Below the pieces are notes generated by a model that made no database searches, had not been told where the DNA came from, and was given only the letters and a program-made list of their open reading frames with translations. From the NCBI GenBank assembly GCA_947460975.1, contig CANHGO010000003.1, forward strand, positions 112,517-176,516: 64,000 nucleotides of DNA. Reading direction: 5' to 3'. This document shows, in pieces, positions 32,914 through 41,792 of this stretch (positions within the stretch are counted from its first letter, which is position 1; the number at the start of each line of letters is the position of its first letter). Origin of the DNA: Cytophagaceae bacterium (GTDB taxonomy: Bacteria; Bacteroidota; Bacteroidia; Cytophagales; Spirosomataceae). Both the position numbers and the translations under genes were made by a program.

Positions 32914-34250
32914 TCCGCCTAAGAAATATTTTTGTCGGCTTTTCCTTTTTAATTTCTTTTGGAAGCTTGGCGCAGTCTTTTAGCTTAAAAGAAGCGATTG
33001 ACTATGCCATCATTCATCATGTACAAGTGAAGAATAGCCAAATTGATTTGCAAAATGCAGGAGCCAAAATCAATGAGATTAAAGCAATAGGTCTCCCCCA
33101 AGTAAACGGTGGGGTTCAATTTGTGAATAACCTGATTTTGCAACGTGTATTTATTCCAGCAAGAATTTTTAATCCTGCAGCTCCTGAGAGCGAATTGATC
33201 GCTGCAAAATTTGGTGTGGAAAATTCTGGATTTGCTAATGTATCGATGAGCCAACTCGTTTTCGACGGAACGTATTTATTGGGCTTAAAAGCATCCCAAG
33301 TTTACAAAGATCTTTCTGTGAAGGGTGTGACTCAGTCTAAGCAGCAAGTGGCCGAAAATGTGACTAAAGCGTATTATGGTATTTTGGTGAATGACAAGCG
33401 CATGCAATTATTGCAGGTGAATGTTAGCCGACTGGATTCCCTATTGAAAGAAACAAAAGCCTTGAATGCTCAGGGATTTGTAGAGAAAATAGACGTACAG
33501 CGCTTAGATGTCCAAGCAAATAATTTAAAGACGGAGTTAGAGAATGTATACCGACTTCAAGAAATGTCCTATTCGCTGTTGAAATTCCAAATGGGATATC
33601 CCATGGAAGAGTCGATTCGCTTAAGTGTTAGCTTGGAGCAAATTGAACTACAAAACAATTTTAACGACTTGGCTGGACCTTTTAACTATGCCAATCGAAT
33701 TGAATATTCCATTTTGAAAACCCAAGAAAACCTAGCGGAATTGGATTTGAAAAGCATTAAGGCGGGCTATTTACCCCGATTATTATTGAATGCTAATTAT
33801 GGATATAATGCGGGTGCAAATGCTTTTGGTGATTTATTGTCAAAGCAATGGTTTGATAATGCAGCTATTTCAGTTTCTCTTCAAATCCCGATTTTTGACG
33901 GTAATTCCAAAAAGTACAAAGCGGTACAATCGGCCAATAATCTTCAAAAAGTTCGCCAAAGTTTTGATTTGTTGAAGTCTTCGATTGATTTCCAACGGTC
34001 TCAGTCAACGATAACCTTGAAAAATTCATTGGAATCGCTGAAGCAGCAAAAAGCAAATCTGATGTTGGCAAATGAAATTTCACGTGTGACGCGTGTGAAA
34101 TACCAACAAGGCGTCGGATCTAATCTTGAAGTTTTGAATGCAGAATCATCTATTAAGGAATCTCAAGCAAATTATTTTACTTCCTTATACAACGCCCTCA
34201 TCGCTAAAGTTGAGCTAGAAAAGGCAAATGGTACTTTATATATTGACTAA
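32910..34250 (+). CDS. TolC-family outer-membrane efflux protein
   Basis: A 446-residue outer-membrane channel protein with a signal peptide ending near residue 21 (FGSLAQ-S). Two TolC-type repeats are visible, each with long helices rich in Q, N, K and L (for example residues 25-60 and 230-260 as starts of the two halves), and short beta segments predicted between them. It should trimerize to form the duct across the outer membrane of the tripartite pump. It overlaps the tetR stop and is 21 bases before the adaptor gene, so it is co-transcribed with both. Confidence 0.92.
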   Translation: MIRLRNIFVGFSFLISFGSLAQSFSLKEAIDYAIIHHVQVKNSQIDLQNAGAKINEIKAIGLPQVNGGVQFVNNLILQRVFIPARIFNPAAPESELIAAKFGVENSGFANVSMSQLVFDGTYLLGLKASQVYKDLSVKGVTQSKQQVAENVTKAYYGILVNDKRMQLLQVNVSRLDSLLKETKALNAQGFVEKIDVQRLDVQANNLKTELENVYRLQEMSYSLLKFQMGYPMEESIRLSVSLEQIELQNNFNDLAGPFNYANRIEYSILKTQENLAELDLKSIKAGYLPRLLLNANYGYNAGANAFGDLLSKQWFDNAAISVSLQIPIFDGNSKKYKAVQSANNLQKVRQSFDLLKSSIDFQRSQSTITLKNSLESLKQQKANLMLANEISRVTRVKYQQGVGSNLEVLNAESSIKESQANYFTSLYNALIAKVELEKANGTLYID

Positions 34251-34271
34251 TAAGAATTTTAACAAACACTC

Positions 34272-35381
34272 ATGAAAAATTTATTCATCCTCCTAAGTGG
34301 AATTTTAATGGTTGCCGCATGCAACAAATCCGTTGACAAAAAACAAGAATTAGCCGATTTAAAAAATCAAGCTAAAGAAATTAATGCAAAAATTATTGCC
34401 TTAGAAAGTGCCATGGGGAAAGTGGAAACAGGCGAAAATTCAAAAGTAATAGCTGTTTCTGTTAGCCCAGTAAGTCCTCAAACTTTTAAGCATTTTGTGG
34501 AAGCTCAAGGAAATGTAATCGCTGAAAATACGGTTTTAGTGAGCCCTCAAACGGGTGGAATGATTGTCTCTTTGCCAGTGGTGGTAGGTCAAAATGTTTC
34601 AAAAGGGCAGCTTATTGCCACCTTAGATAATAATATTTTGAAAGAGTCCATGGAAGAGGTGAAGCATCAGTTGGCCCTCGCAAAAACACTTTTCGACAAG
34701 CAAAAAACGCTTTGGGATCAGCAAATTGGAACAGAGGTACAATTTATTAGTGCCAAGTCAAACAAGGAATCTTTGGAAAAAAGATTGGTTACGTTGCAGG
34801 CCCAATTAGGCTTATCGAAGGTCGTTGCACCTATTTCAGGAACGATTGAATTAGTTAGGCAAAAAGCGGGTGAGATGGCAGCTCCAGGTTTGCCGATTGT
34901 CCAAATCGTTAATTTAGGCAATTTGAAAGTGATGGTTAAAATTGCGGATTCGTACGTGGGAACGGTTAAAACAGGTGATCCTATTGTCATTAAATTTCCA
35001 GACATTAATAAGGAGATTTCAGCTCGAATTTCATTAGTTTCTAAAATGGTTAATCCATTAACAAGAACTTTTGATGTAGAGGCTAAAATTCCAAATGGAA
35101 GTGACGTGAAACCAAACCAGTTGGCCGTCATTAACATCAACGACTCATCCAAATCAAATGCTTTAGTGGTCAGTGAGAACATTATTCAAAAGACCGAGAA
35201 AGGTAATTTGGTTTATGTGGCTGTCGAGGAAAATGGAAAAAAAATTGCGAAGGCTCGCCCAGTTACGATAGGACTTACTTTCAATGGACAAGCTGAAATC
35301 CTTACGGGGCTTCAAGCAGGCGATTTAGTCATTACGCAAGGATTCCAAGAATTAGTGGATGGCCAATCAATTTCATTTTAA
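34272..35381 (+). CDS. RND efflux periplasmic adaptor (membrane fusion) lipoprotein
   Basis: A 369-residue membrane fusion protein. The lipobox is V-A-A-C with lipidated C17. A short coiled coil (residues 20-50, KKQELADLKNQAKEINAKI) precedes the first beta barrel and lipoyl half motif (GNVIAENTVLVSPQTGGMI near 78-96), then an alpha-helical hairpin (about 118-175), the second lipoyl half (VVAPISGTIE near 184-193) and the C-terminal beta barrel and membrane-proximal domain. It links the RND permease to the TolC channel. It lies 18 bases before the permease gene. Confidence 0.94.
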   Translation: MKNLFILLSGILMVAACNKSVDKKQELADLKNQAKEINAKIIALESAMGKVETGENSKVIAVSVSPVSPQTFKHFVEAQGNVIAENTVLVSPQTGGMIVSLPVVVGQNVSKGQLIATLDNNILKESMEEVKHQLALAKTLFDKQKTLWDQQIGTEVQFISAKSNKESLEKRLVTLQAQLGLSKVVAPISGTIELVRQKAGEMAAPGLPIVQIVNLGNLKVMVKIADSYVGTVKTGDPIVIKFPDINKEISARISLVSKMVNPLTRTFDVEAKIPNGSDVKPNQLAVININDSSKSNALVVSENIIQKTEKGNLVYVAVEENGKKIAKARPVTIGLTFNGQAEILTGLQAGDLVITQGFQELVDGQSISF

Positions 35382-35399
35382 TTCCAAATAATTCTTAGC

Positions 35400-38300
35400 A
35401 TGGAAAAAAATTCAAAAAATGAGCAATTGCCCGAAGGCAAAGGCTTTATATATAACATGGTGGGTTGGTTGGCTCAAAATCGCACCACTGTTTACATTTT
35501 TACATTCATCATTTTTGTGGCGGGTTTTGGGATTTATTCCAGCCTTCCCAAAGAGCAATTCCCTGATATCGTTGTACCTCAAATGGTTATACAGACCGTA
35601 TATGCAGGAACTACGCCCTCGGATATTGAAAATGTAATTAATAAGCCGATTGAAAAACAAATCAAGTCAATTACGGGAGTTAAGCGTGTAAAATCGAATG
35701 CGCTCCAAGATATTTCGGTGATTATTGTCGAGTTTAATACGGATGTCTCCGTCCCCATTGCGAAGCAGAGGACGCAGGATGCGGTGGACAAAGCCATCAG
35801 CGATCTACCCAAAGATTTAACTCGGGAGCCTTCAGTCGCGGAAATTAATTTTTCCGAGTTCCCTATTATGAACGTCAATATCGCGGGGGATTACCCGTTG
35901 GACAAGTTGAAGAAGTATGCGGAAGATTTACAGGATGAGATTGAGGGGATGCCTGAAATTAACCGAGTGGATATTTTGGGAGCTTTGAAGAGGGAGATTC
36001 AGGTCAATTTGGACCTGTATAAAATGCAGAGTTATGGCTTGACATTTTATGATATTCAAAGCGCGGTTCAAGGAGAAAATGTTAATATTTCAGGAGGAGA
36101 TTTAGCGGTCAATGGTGTTCGTCGTTCCCTTCGGGTTACCGGGGAATTAAAGTCGGTGGACCAATTAGCCAATTTGATGGTAGGGTCATCTACGGGTGCC
36201 CGAGTTAGACTAAAGGATGTAGCTGAGGTGGTCGACAGTTATGAAGAAAAGCAGGATTTTGCTCGATTGAACAACAAATCAGTAATTACGCTGAACGTCA
36301 TTAAAAGAGGTGGAGCTAATTTAATTGAAGCTGCGGATCGCATCGAAAAGACGATTGAAGAATTTAAGAAGACAAGATTTCCGAGTGGTTTAGTCGTGAC
36401 GGTTACGGCGGATTCTTCTGAAAGAACACGTGGCGACTTAGCGGATTTGATCAACACAGTAATCCTCGGATTCTTGTTTGTGGTGATTGTATTGATGTTC
36501 TTTATGGGTGTTCGTGATGCGGTGTTTGTTGGACTTTCTGTTCCTCTTTCCGCTTTATTGGCCTTCCTCTTTATGCCAAGTTTGGATTTCACCTTAAATA
36601 CCATTGTTCTTTTTGGGTTTTTATTGGGCTTAGGAATTGTGGTGGATGATGCCATTGTGGTCATTGAAAATGCACATAGGCTGTTTAATAATTTCAAAAA
36701 ACTGACGATTGTCGAGGCCGTTAAATTAGCCGCTTCGGAAGTTTTTGTTCCAGTTTTGACAGGTACATTAACCACGATTTCTCCATTTTTGCCTTTGCTT
36801 TTCTGGCCTGGTATCGTGGGTGAATTCATGAAATACCTACCTATCACGTTAATTATCACCTTATTTGCTTCGCTATTTGTGGCCTATGTGATGAATCCTG
36901 TTTTTGCCGTATCCTTTATGAAACGACATGATGAGGAGGCGAATGATGTGAAAGCACCCAAATTTGCTGACATCCGAAGGACTGTATTTATCCTGTTAAG
37001 CTTAGCTATTTTTGGATATGTGATTGGGTTTGGACTAGGCCATTTTGGCTTTGGTAATTTCTTTGTTTTCGCACTTTTGTTGTATGTGTTTAATCATTTT
37101 GTGATTACACCTAAGTGGGTGGTACCGTTCCAAGAAAGGGTTTTGCCTAATTTTAAAAATAATTATCGCCGGTTGATTTCATGGGTATTGACTGGTAAAA
37201 GATCTATTTTTGTCACTCTGGCAGCGTTTTTATTATTGGTATTTACCTTCGTCTTAATGGGCATTGTGAAACCAAAAGTAGTCTTTTTCCCTTCAGGCGA
37301 TCCAGATTATATTTATATCTACTCGAAGAATCCAATCGGTACAGATGCGGTAGTCACGGACTCGATCACAAAAGTGATTGAAAACCGCGTATTTACATTC
37401 ATCAAAAAAGAGGGATACGCAAAAATTGTTAACTCTGTGATTTCCAACGTGGGTAAAAATGCGGGAGATCCGATGAACCCTGACCGTGGCGCTACTCCTC
37501 ACAAGAGCAAAGTCACAATCGCCTTTGAGAAATTGCAATTGCGCGATGGAATCAAAACGGGTGAAGTATTAAATAAAATTCAAAAGGAATTTTTTAACAA
37601 TCCGATCCCGGGAGTTGAAATGGCTATCGAACGCGAAAGCAATGGCCCGCCTACAGGGAAACCCATTTCGATCGAAATTGCCGGAGATGATTTTGCGATT
37701 CTTCAAGATTTAGAAAAGAAAGTTCGTCAAACAATCATTAAATCCGGTGTTCAAGGAATTCAGGAATTGAAGTCTGACTTGGTGACCAATAAACCAGAAA
37801 TTATCATTGACGTAAATCGTGAAAAAGCGTCTCGAGAAGGAATATCTTCCGCTCAGGTGGCTATGGCGATTAGAACTGGATTGTTTGGAACAGAGATTTC
37901 TAAATTCCGCGACTTGAAGGATGAATATCCAATTCAATTGAGATTAAAAGGGGATTCGAGAAATCAAATTGAGAAATTACTTTCGATGAATATTACCTAC
38001 CGCGATATGAATATGGGTGGTGCTTTACGCCAAGTTCCTTTGAATTCTATTGCCGACATTCACTATGCGACCTCGTTTAGTCAGATCAACAGGAAAAACC
38101 AAGAGCGTGTGATTACCCTAGGCTCTGATGTAGTACAAGGATATAATGCCAATGAAATCGTAGGGGAGTTGACTACTCTATTTGAAAGTATAGATGTTCC
38201 TCAAGGATACAAAATTCGAATGGGCGGTGAGCAAGAAGATCAAAAGGAAGCAGGGTCATTCTTGGGCATAGCATTCCTTGCCGCATTGATTTTGATTTAT

Positions 38301-38819
38301 TTAATTCTGGCCACCCAATTTAATTCTGCCGTTAAACCGCTCATTATTTTCGCCACGATTTTGTTGTCTTTAATTGGCGTGCTTTTAGGTTTTATGGCTT
38401 TTGGGATGACCTTTTCGATCATCATGTCTGGGGTAGGGGTCATCGCCTTAGCAGGTATCGTAGTTAAAAATGGAATTTTACTAATCGAATTTATCGAAGA
38501 ACTTAGGTTGAAACGTGGCTATGACTTGAAGGAAGCCATTATCGAAGGTGGTGGTATCCGTTTAACGCCCGTTTTATTAACTGCATCTGCGGCTGTTTTG
38601 GGACTTATTCCATTGGCATTAGGCCTGAGCATTAATTTTACCACCTTGTTTACCGAGCTAGATCCACACATTTTTATAGGTTCTGACTCCGCCGTATTTT
38701 GGGGGATTCTTGCTTGGACCATCATTTTTGGATTAACTTTTTCTACCATTTTGACGTTGATTATCGTTCCTTGTATGTATTACATTTCAGAACGGATTAA
38801 ACAAAAATGGAGTAATTAA
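35400..38819 (+). CDS. RND efflux permease, HAE1/AcrB-like, with extra central segment
   Basis: A 1139-residue inner-membrane proton-driven pump. The first helix is at about 25-45, followed by the periplasmic porter domain with F-P-D-I-V-V-P-Q and I-E-K-Q-I-K-S-I-T-G-V near 57-98; helix 4 holds G-L-G-I-V-V-D-D-A-I-V-V-I-E-N near 409-423, which contains the proton-relay aspartates D415-D416. The protein is about 100 residues longer than AcrB: the loop after helix 6 contains two extra hydrophobic stretches (about 525-545 and 551-570), a pattern I have seen for some Bacteroidota members. The end of the operon is marked by a strong terminator. Likely drug or metabolite export; substrate unknown. 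Confidence 0.95.
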   Translation: MEKNSKNEQLPEGKGFIYNMVGWLAQNRTTVYIFTFIIFVAGFGIYSSLPKEQFPDIVVPQMVIQTVYAGTTPSDIENVINKPIEKQIKSITGVKRVKSNALQDISVIIVEFNTDVSVPIAKQRTQDAVDKAISDLPKDLTREPSVAEINFSEFPIMNVNIAGDYPLDKLKKYAEDLQDEIEGMPEINRVDILGALKREIQVNLDLYKMQSYGLTFYDIQSAVQGENVNISGGDLAVNGVRRSLRVTGELKSVDQLANLMVGSSTGARVRLKDVAEVVDSYEEKQDFARLNNKSVITLNVIKRGGANLIEAADRIEKTIEEFKKTRFPSGLVVTVTADSSERTRGDLADLINTVILGFLFVVIVLMFFMGVRDAVFVGLSVPLSALLAFLFMPSLDFTLNTIVLFGFLLGLGIVVDDAIVVIENAHRLFNNFKKLTIVEAVKLAASEVFVPVLTGTLTTISPFLPLLFWPGIVGEFMKYLPITLIITLFASLFVAYVMNPVFAVSFMKRHDEEANDVKAPKFADIRRTVFILLSLAIFGYVIGFGLGHFGFGNFFVFALLLYVFNHFVITPKWVVPFQERVLPNFKNNYRRLISWVLTGKRSIFVTLAAFLLLVFTFVLMGIVKPKVVFFPSGDPDYIYIYSKNPIGTDAVVTDSITKVIENRVFTFIKKEGYAKIVNSVISNVGKNAGDPMNPDRGATPHKSKVTIAFEKLQLRDGIKTGEVLNKIQKEFFNNPIPGVEMAIERESNGPPTGKPISIEIAGDDFAILQDLEKKVRQTIIKSGVQGIQELKSDLVTNKPEIIIDVNREKASREGISSAQVAMAIRTGLFGTEISKFRDLKDEYPIQLRLKGDSRNQIEKLLSMNITYRDMNMGGALRQVPLNSIADIHYATSFSQINRKNQERVITLGSDVVQGYNANEIVGELTTLFESIDVPQGYKIRMGGEQEDQKEAGSFLGIAFLAALILIYLILATQFNSAVKPLIIFATILLSLIGVLLGFMAFGMTFSIIMSGVGVIALAGIVVKNGILLIEFIEELRLKRGYDLKEAIIEGGGIRLTPVLLTASAAVLGLIPLALGLSINFTTLFTELDPHIFIGSDSAVFWGILAWTIIFGLTFSTILTLIIVPCMYYISERIKQKWSN

Positions 38820-38842
38820 ATTGGTTATTTGGGTTGAAATTC

Positions 38843-38875
38843 AAAATCCTGCACAAACATTTGTGCGGGATTTTT
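38843..38875 (+). terminator. Terminator of the RND operon
   Basis: AAAATCC-T-GCACAAA (38843-38857) pairs with TTTGTGC-G-GGATTTT (38861-38874) around a CAT loop, with one T-G pair, followed by further T. It lies 24 bases after the permease stop. Confidence 0.85.
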
Positions 38876-38881
38876 GTTTAA

Positions 38882-38902
38882 ACCGGAAAGCTATTTTCCG
38901 GT
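38882..38902. repeat. Second hairpin in the RND-ggt spacer
   Basis: ACCGGAAA (38882-38889) pairs with TTTCCGGT (38895-38902) over a five-base loop. No T-run follows. Its role is unknown. Confidence 0.4.
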
Positions 38903-38933
38903 AAAATCATTCTGACTCTCAGTTATGGTTTTA

Positions 38934-38966
38934 AGCTTTACCAACTTTTTAAAAGTTGGTAAAGCT
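38934..38966. repeat. Perfect 33-base palindrome upstream of ggt
   Basis: The arm AGCTTTACCAACTTTT (38934-38949) is the exact reverse complement of 38951-38966, with a single central T at 38950. No T-run follows. The right arm contains TTG (38956-38958), and TATCTTAG (38980-38987) lies 21 bases further on, close to the Bacteroidota promoter pattern, so the palindrome may be a large operator on the ggt promoter or a hairpin element. Confidence 0.75.
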
Positions 38967-39008
38967 AGCGAAATTAAATTATCTTAGAGGTACAAAAACT
39001 GATAATCT

Positions 39009-40697
39009 ATGAAGTACTATTTACTATTTTTCTTATTGCCTTTCGCACTTTTTTCACAGGACAGACCTTATGGAAAATTATGGGCGACTCGATCTCAAGT
39101 GATCGCTCAGAATGGAATGGCGGCAACTTCACATCCCTTATCGACCCAAGTGGCACTTGACGTTTTAAAGGCTGGAGGCAATGCTATTGACGCTGCCATC
39201 GCTGCCAATGCGATGGAAGGTGTTGTGGAACCGCATGTGAACGGAATCGGAGGGGATTTATTTGCCATTGTTTGGGATGCTAAATCCAAAAAGCTTTACG
39301 GGCTGAATGGCTCGGGAAGATCACCTAAATCGTTGACCTTAGCCGAATTTAAAAAGCGTGGCCTCAAATATATTCCATCCACGGGTCCTTTGCCTGTCAG
39401 TGTTCCGGGTTGCGTGGATGCCTGGTTTGAACTACATAAAAAGTTTGGCTCTATGCCTATGAATAAGGTCCTAGAAAAAGCTGTTTCATATGCAAGAAAT
39501 GGCTTCCCCGTGCATGGAGAATTAGGTTCTGCCTTAGCTAGGGTTCAGGCCAATTATGGGAAATACCCGAATGTGGACAAGCATTATTATCCAAATGGCA
39601 AGGTGGCCGGAGAAGGGGATATCTTCAAAAATCCTAATTTAGCCAATACCCTTGAACGTTTAGGAAAGGAAGGCCGAGATGTATTTTACAATGGAGACAT
39701 GGCTAAAACCATGGATGCTTTCATGAAAAAAAATGGAGGGTTTTTGAGTTATGAAGACTTAGCTTCGCATACTTCAACATGGGTTGACCCGGTTTCGGTC
39801 AATTACCGTGGCTATGATGTATGGGAATTGCCGCCCAATGGCCAAGGAATCGCGGCTTTACAGATGTTGAATATCTTAGAAGGATATGATTTTTCTAAAA
39901 TCAAAGTAGGAAGCGCGGAACATATTCACCTGTTTACGGAGGCTAAAAAATTGGTTTTTGAAGATAGAGCCAAGTATTATGCGGATATGGACTTTGCCAA
40001 AATCCCCGTAAAAAGTTTAATTTCTAAAGAATATGCTGCAGAAAGACGTAAGTTGATCAACCCAAATCGCGCATCAAAACACTTCGATGCTGGAAATCCT
40101 GCATTAAAAGATGGGGATACGATTTACTTGACGGTGGCCGACAAAGATGGCAATATGGTATCTTTAATTCAAAGCAATTATCGGGGTTTTGGATCGGGTA
40201 TGATGCCAGATGGTTTAGGATTTATGTTCCAAGATCGCGGAGAGATGTATAGCCTGAAAGAAGGCGAGAATAATACTTATGCGCCTGGAAAGAGGCCATT
40301 CCATACGATTATCCCTGCTTTTATGACGAAGGATGGTCAGCCAATCATGTCTTTTGGCGTGATGGGTGGTGCATTCCAACCTATGGGGCACACACAAATT
40401 GTGATGAATGTAGTGGATTTTGGTATGAACGTTCAAGAGGCTGGCGACTTTCCTAGGATTAATCACGAGGGTTCTTCGGAGCCCACGGGGGAGGTTATGG
40501 AGCCAACAGGCGGTATGATTACGCTTGAAAGCGGATATCCATATGAAGTAATACGGGAGCTTTTGCAGAAAGGACATCAAGTTGGTTATATGGCTGGAAT
40601 TTATGGGGGATACCAATGTATTCGCTATGATCCAATCCGAAAAGTATATTTTGGCGGAACAGAATCTAGGAAAGATGGGCAGGCCGCAGGATATTAA
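39009..40697 (+). CDS. ggt: Secreted gamma-glutamyltransferase
   Basis: Gamma-glutamyltransferase cuts the gamma-glutamyl bond of glutathione and related peptides. The 562-residue protein has a short signal peptide ending near residue 16 (FALFSQ-D). It is made as a proenzyme that cleaves itself before a threonine; T371 in G-D-T-I-Y-L-T-V-A-D-K-D-G-N is the candidate, giving a small subunit of about 190 residues. The usual T-x-H has Y in place of H, as in the YwrD-like group, so the substrate may not be glutathione. Other family marks: G-G-N-A-I-D-A-A near 55-62 and N-G-I-G-G-D near 75-80. It leads the operon with nagA five bases on. Confidence 0.92.
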   Translation: MKYYLLFFLLPFALFSQDRPYGKLWATRSQVIAQNGMAATSHPLSTQVALDVLKAGGNAIDAAIAANAMEGVVEPHVNGIGGDLFAIVWDAKSKKLYGLNGSGRSPKSLTLAEFKKRGLKYIPSTGPLPVSVPGCVDAWFELHKKFGSMPMNKVLEKAVSYARNGFPVHGELGSALARVQANYGKYPNVDKHYYPNGKVAGEGDIFKNPNLANTLERLGKEGRDVFYNGDMAKTMDAFMKKNGGFLSYEDLASHTSTWVDPVSVNYRGYDVWELPPNGQGIAALQMLNILEGYDFSKIKVGSAEHIHLFTEAKKLVFEDRAKYYADMDFAKIPVKSLISKEYAAERRKLINPNRASKHFDAGNPALKDGDTIYLTVADKDGNMVSLIQSNYRGFGSGMMPDGLGFMFQDRGEMYSLKEGENNTYAPGKRPFHTIIPAFMTKDGQPIMSFGVMGGAFQPMGHTQIVMNVVDFGMNVQEAGDFPRINHEGSSEPTGEVMEPTGGMITLESGYPYEVIRELLQKGHQVGYMAGIYGGYQCIRYDPIRKVYFGGTESRKDGQAAGY

Positions 40698-40702
40698 TAG
40701 GT

Positions 40703-41788
40703 ATGCAAGAAATCAGATTTGACAAAATTTTTACCGGTTCAGAATGGATTCGAGATAAGTCAATTGTCATCGAGTACGGAAGGATTGCCAAGTTTGCTCC
40801 AGGCGATGGCGAGGGAGCTAAAAATGGCTTTTTATGCGCTGGATTTGTAGACCTTCAGCTGTATGGAGGAGGAGGAAAATTATTTTCAAACCAAGCAACT
40901 ACGGAGTGCATTAGGTCAACTTTCGAGGAACATATTAAAACAGGAACGGTTGCCTTTCAAATCACTTTAAACTGTTCGCCCAAAACGACCATGTCACAAG
41001 CGATCCAAGCTTGTAAAAATTACCAAGGGAAAGGGCTTGTCGGCCTACATTTAGAAGGACCTTTTTTTAATCCGGTTCGTCGGGGTGCACACCAAGAAAC
41101 ATTCGTTCAAAAGCCGGATATGGCTTTTATCGAGTCGTTAATTTCGGAGACCGTTGGCCTGCCTACTTATTTGACCATTGCCCCAGAAATGTTTGAATCT
41201 TCAGTTTTAAATCGTTTGATTGAGAGCCCCATCATGGTTTCCATTGGGCATTCTGAGGCGAGTTTTGAGCAGGCAAATGCGGCAATTAATCAAGGAATTT
41301 CAAGAATCACCCATTTGTTTAATGCCATGTCCCAATGGCAAAGTAGGGCTTTGGGTATCGTAGGGGCTAGTTTTTCCTCCGATGCGTGGACGAGTATAAT
41401 CGTTGACGGTCTACATTGCGATTTCGAATCGGTCAAATTAGCCAAAAAACTCAAAGGGGATCGCTTGTTTTTAATTACGGATGCCGTGACCAACGACGTG
41501 TCGGGACCTTATTTTTTCTCGCAGACAGAGGGCCGATTTACCAATGATGCGGGGACATTATCAGGGTCAAGTTTAACGATGCAAGAAGCTGTTCAAAATT
41601 GCGTAGAAAAAGCCAATATTTCTTTGGAAGAGGCGATTAGGATGGCCACTATTTACCCGGCAAAAGTCGCTAATCTAGATCAAGATTTAGGAAGTATAGA
41701 GGAAGGCAAACGAGCTTGTTTCATTCATTTTTCAGATGACCTCACAATCCAACAAGTTTGGTATGATGGTGAACCCTGTATAAATTAG
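40703..41788 (+). CDS. nagA: N-acetylglucosamine-6-phosphate deacetylase
   Basis: NagA removes acetate from N-acetylglucosamine-6-phosphate in amino sugar use and cell-wall recycling. The 361-residue protein has the amidohydrolase marks: P-G-D/F-V-D-L at the start (CAGFVDLQLYGGGG near 47-60), L-H-L-E-G-P-F-F near 115-122 with the metal Glu, G-H-S-E-A near 177-181 and T-H-L-F-N-A-M near 195-201 with metal histidines, D-G-L-H-C-D near 234-239 and the catalytic Asp in I-T-D-A-V near 255-259. It lies five bases after ggt and four before the aminotransferase gene, so the three are co-transcribed. NagB is not in the window. Confidence 0.93.
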   Translation: MQEIRFDKIFTGSEWIRDKSIVIEYGRIAKFAPGDGEGAKNGFLCAGFVDLQLYGGGGKLFSNQATTECIRSTFEEHIKTGTVAFQITLNCSPKTTMSQAIQACKNYQGKGLVGLHLEGPFFNPVRRGAHQETFVQKPDMAFIESLISETVGLPTYLTIAPEMFESSVLNRLIESPIMVSIGHSEASFEQANAAINQGISRITHLFNAMSQWQSRALGIVGASFSSDAWTSIIVDGLHCDFESVKLAKKLKGDRLFLITDAVTNDVSGPYFFSQTEGRFTNDAGTLSGSSLTMQEAVQNCVEKANISLEEAIRMATIYPAKVANLDQDLGSIEEGKRACFIHFSDDLTIQQVWYDGEPCIN

Positions 41789-41792
41789 TAGT

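Noticed and set aside
34718-35182. A 154-codon minus-strand frame within the efflux adaptor gene
   Set aside because: Opposite a well supported gene with conserved motifs; its composition is typical of antisense translation.
36239-36859. A 206-codon open frame on the minus strand inside the RND permease gene
   Set aside because: It lies wholly opposite a clear coding sequence, has a low-complexity Thr/Asn/Lys composition and no family likeness; it is a reading-frame shadow.
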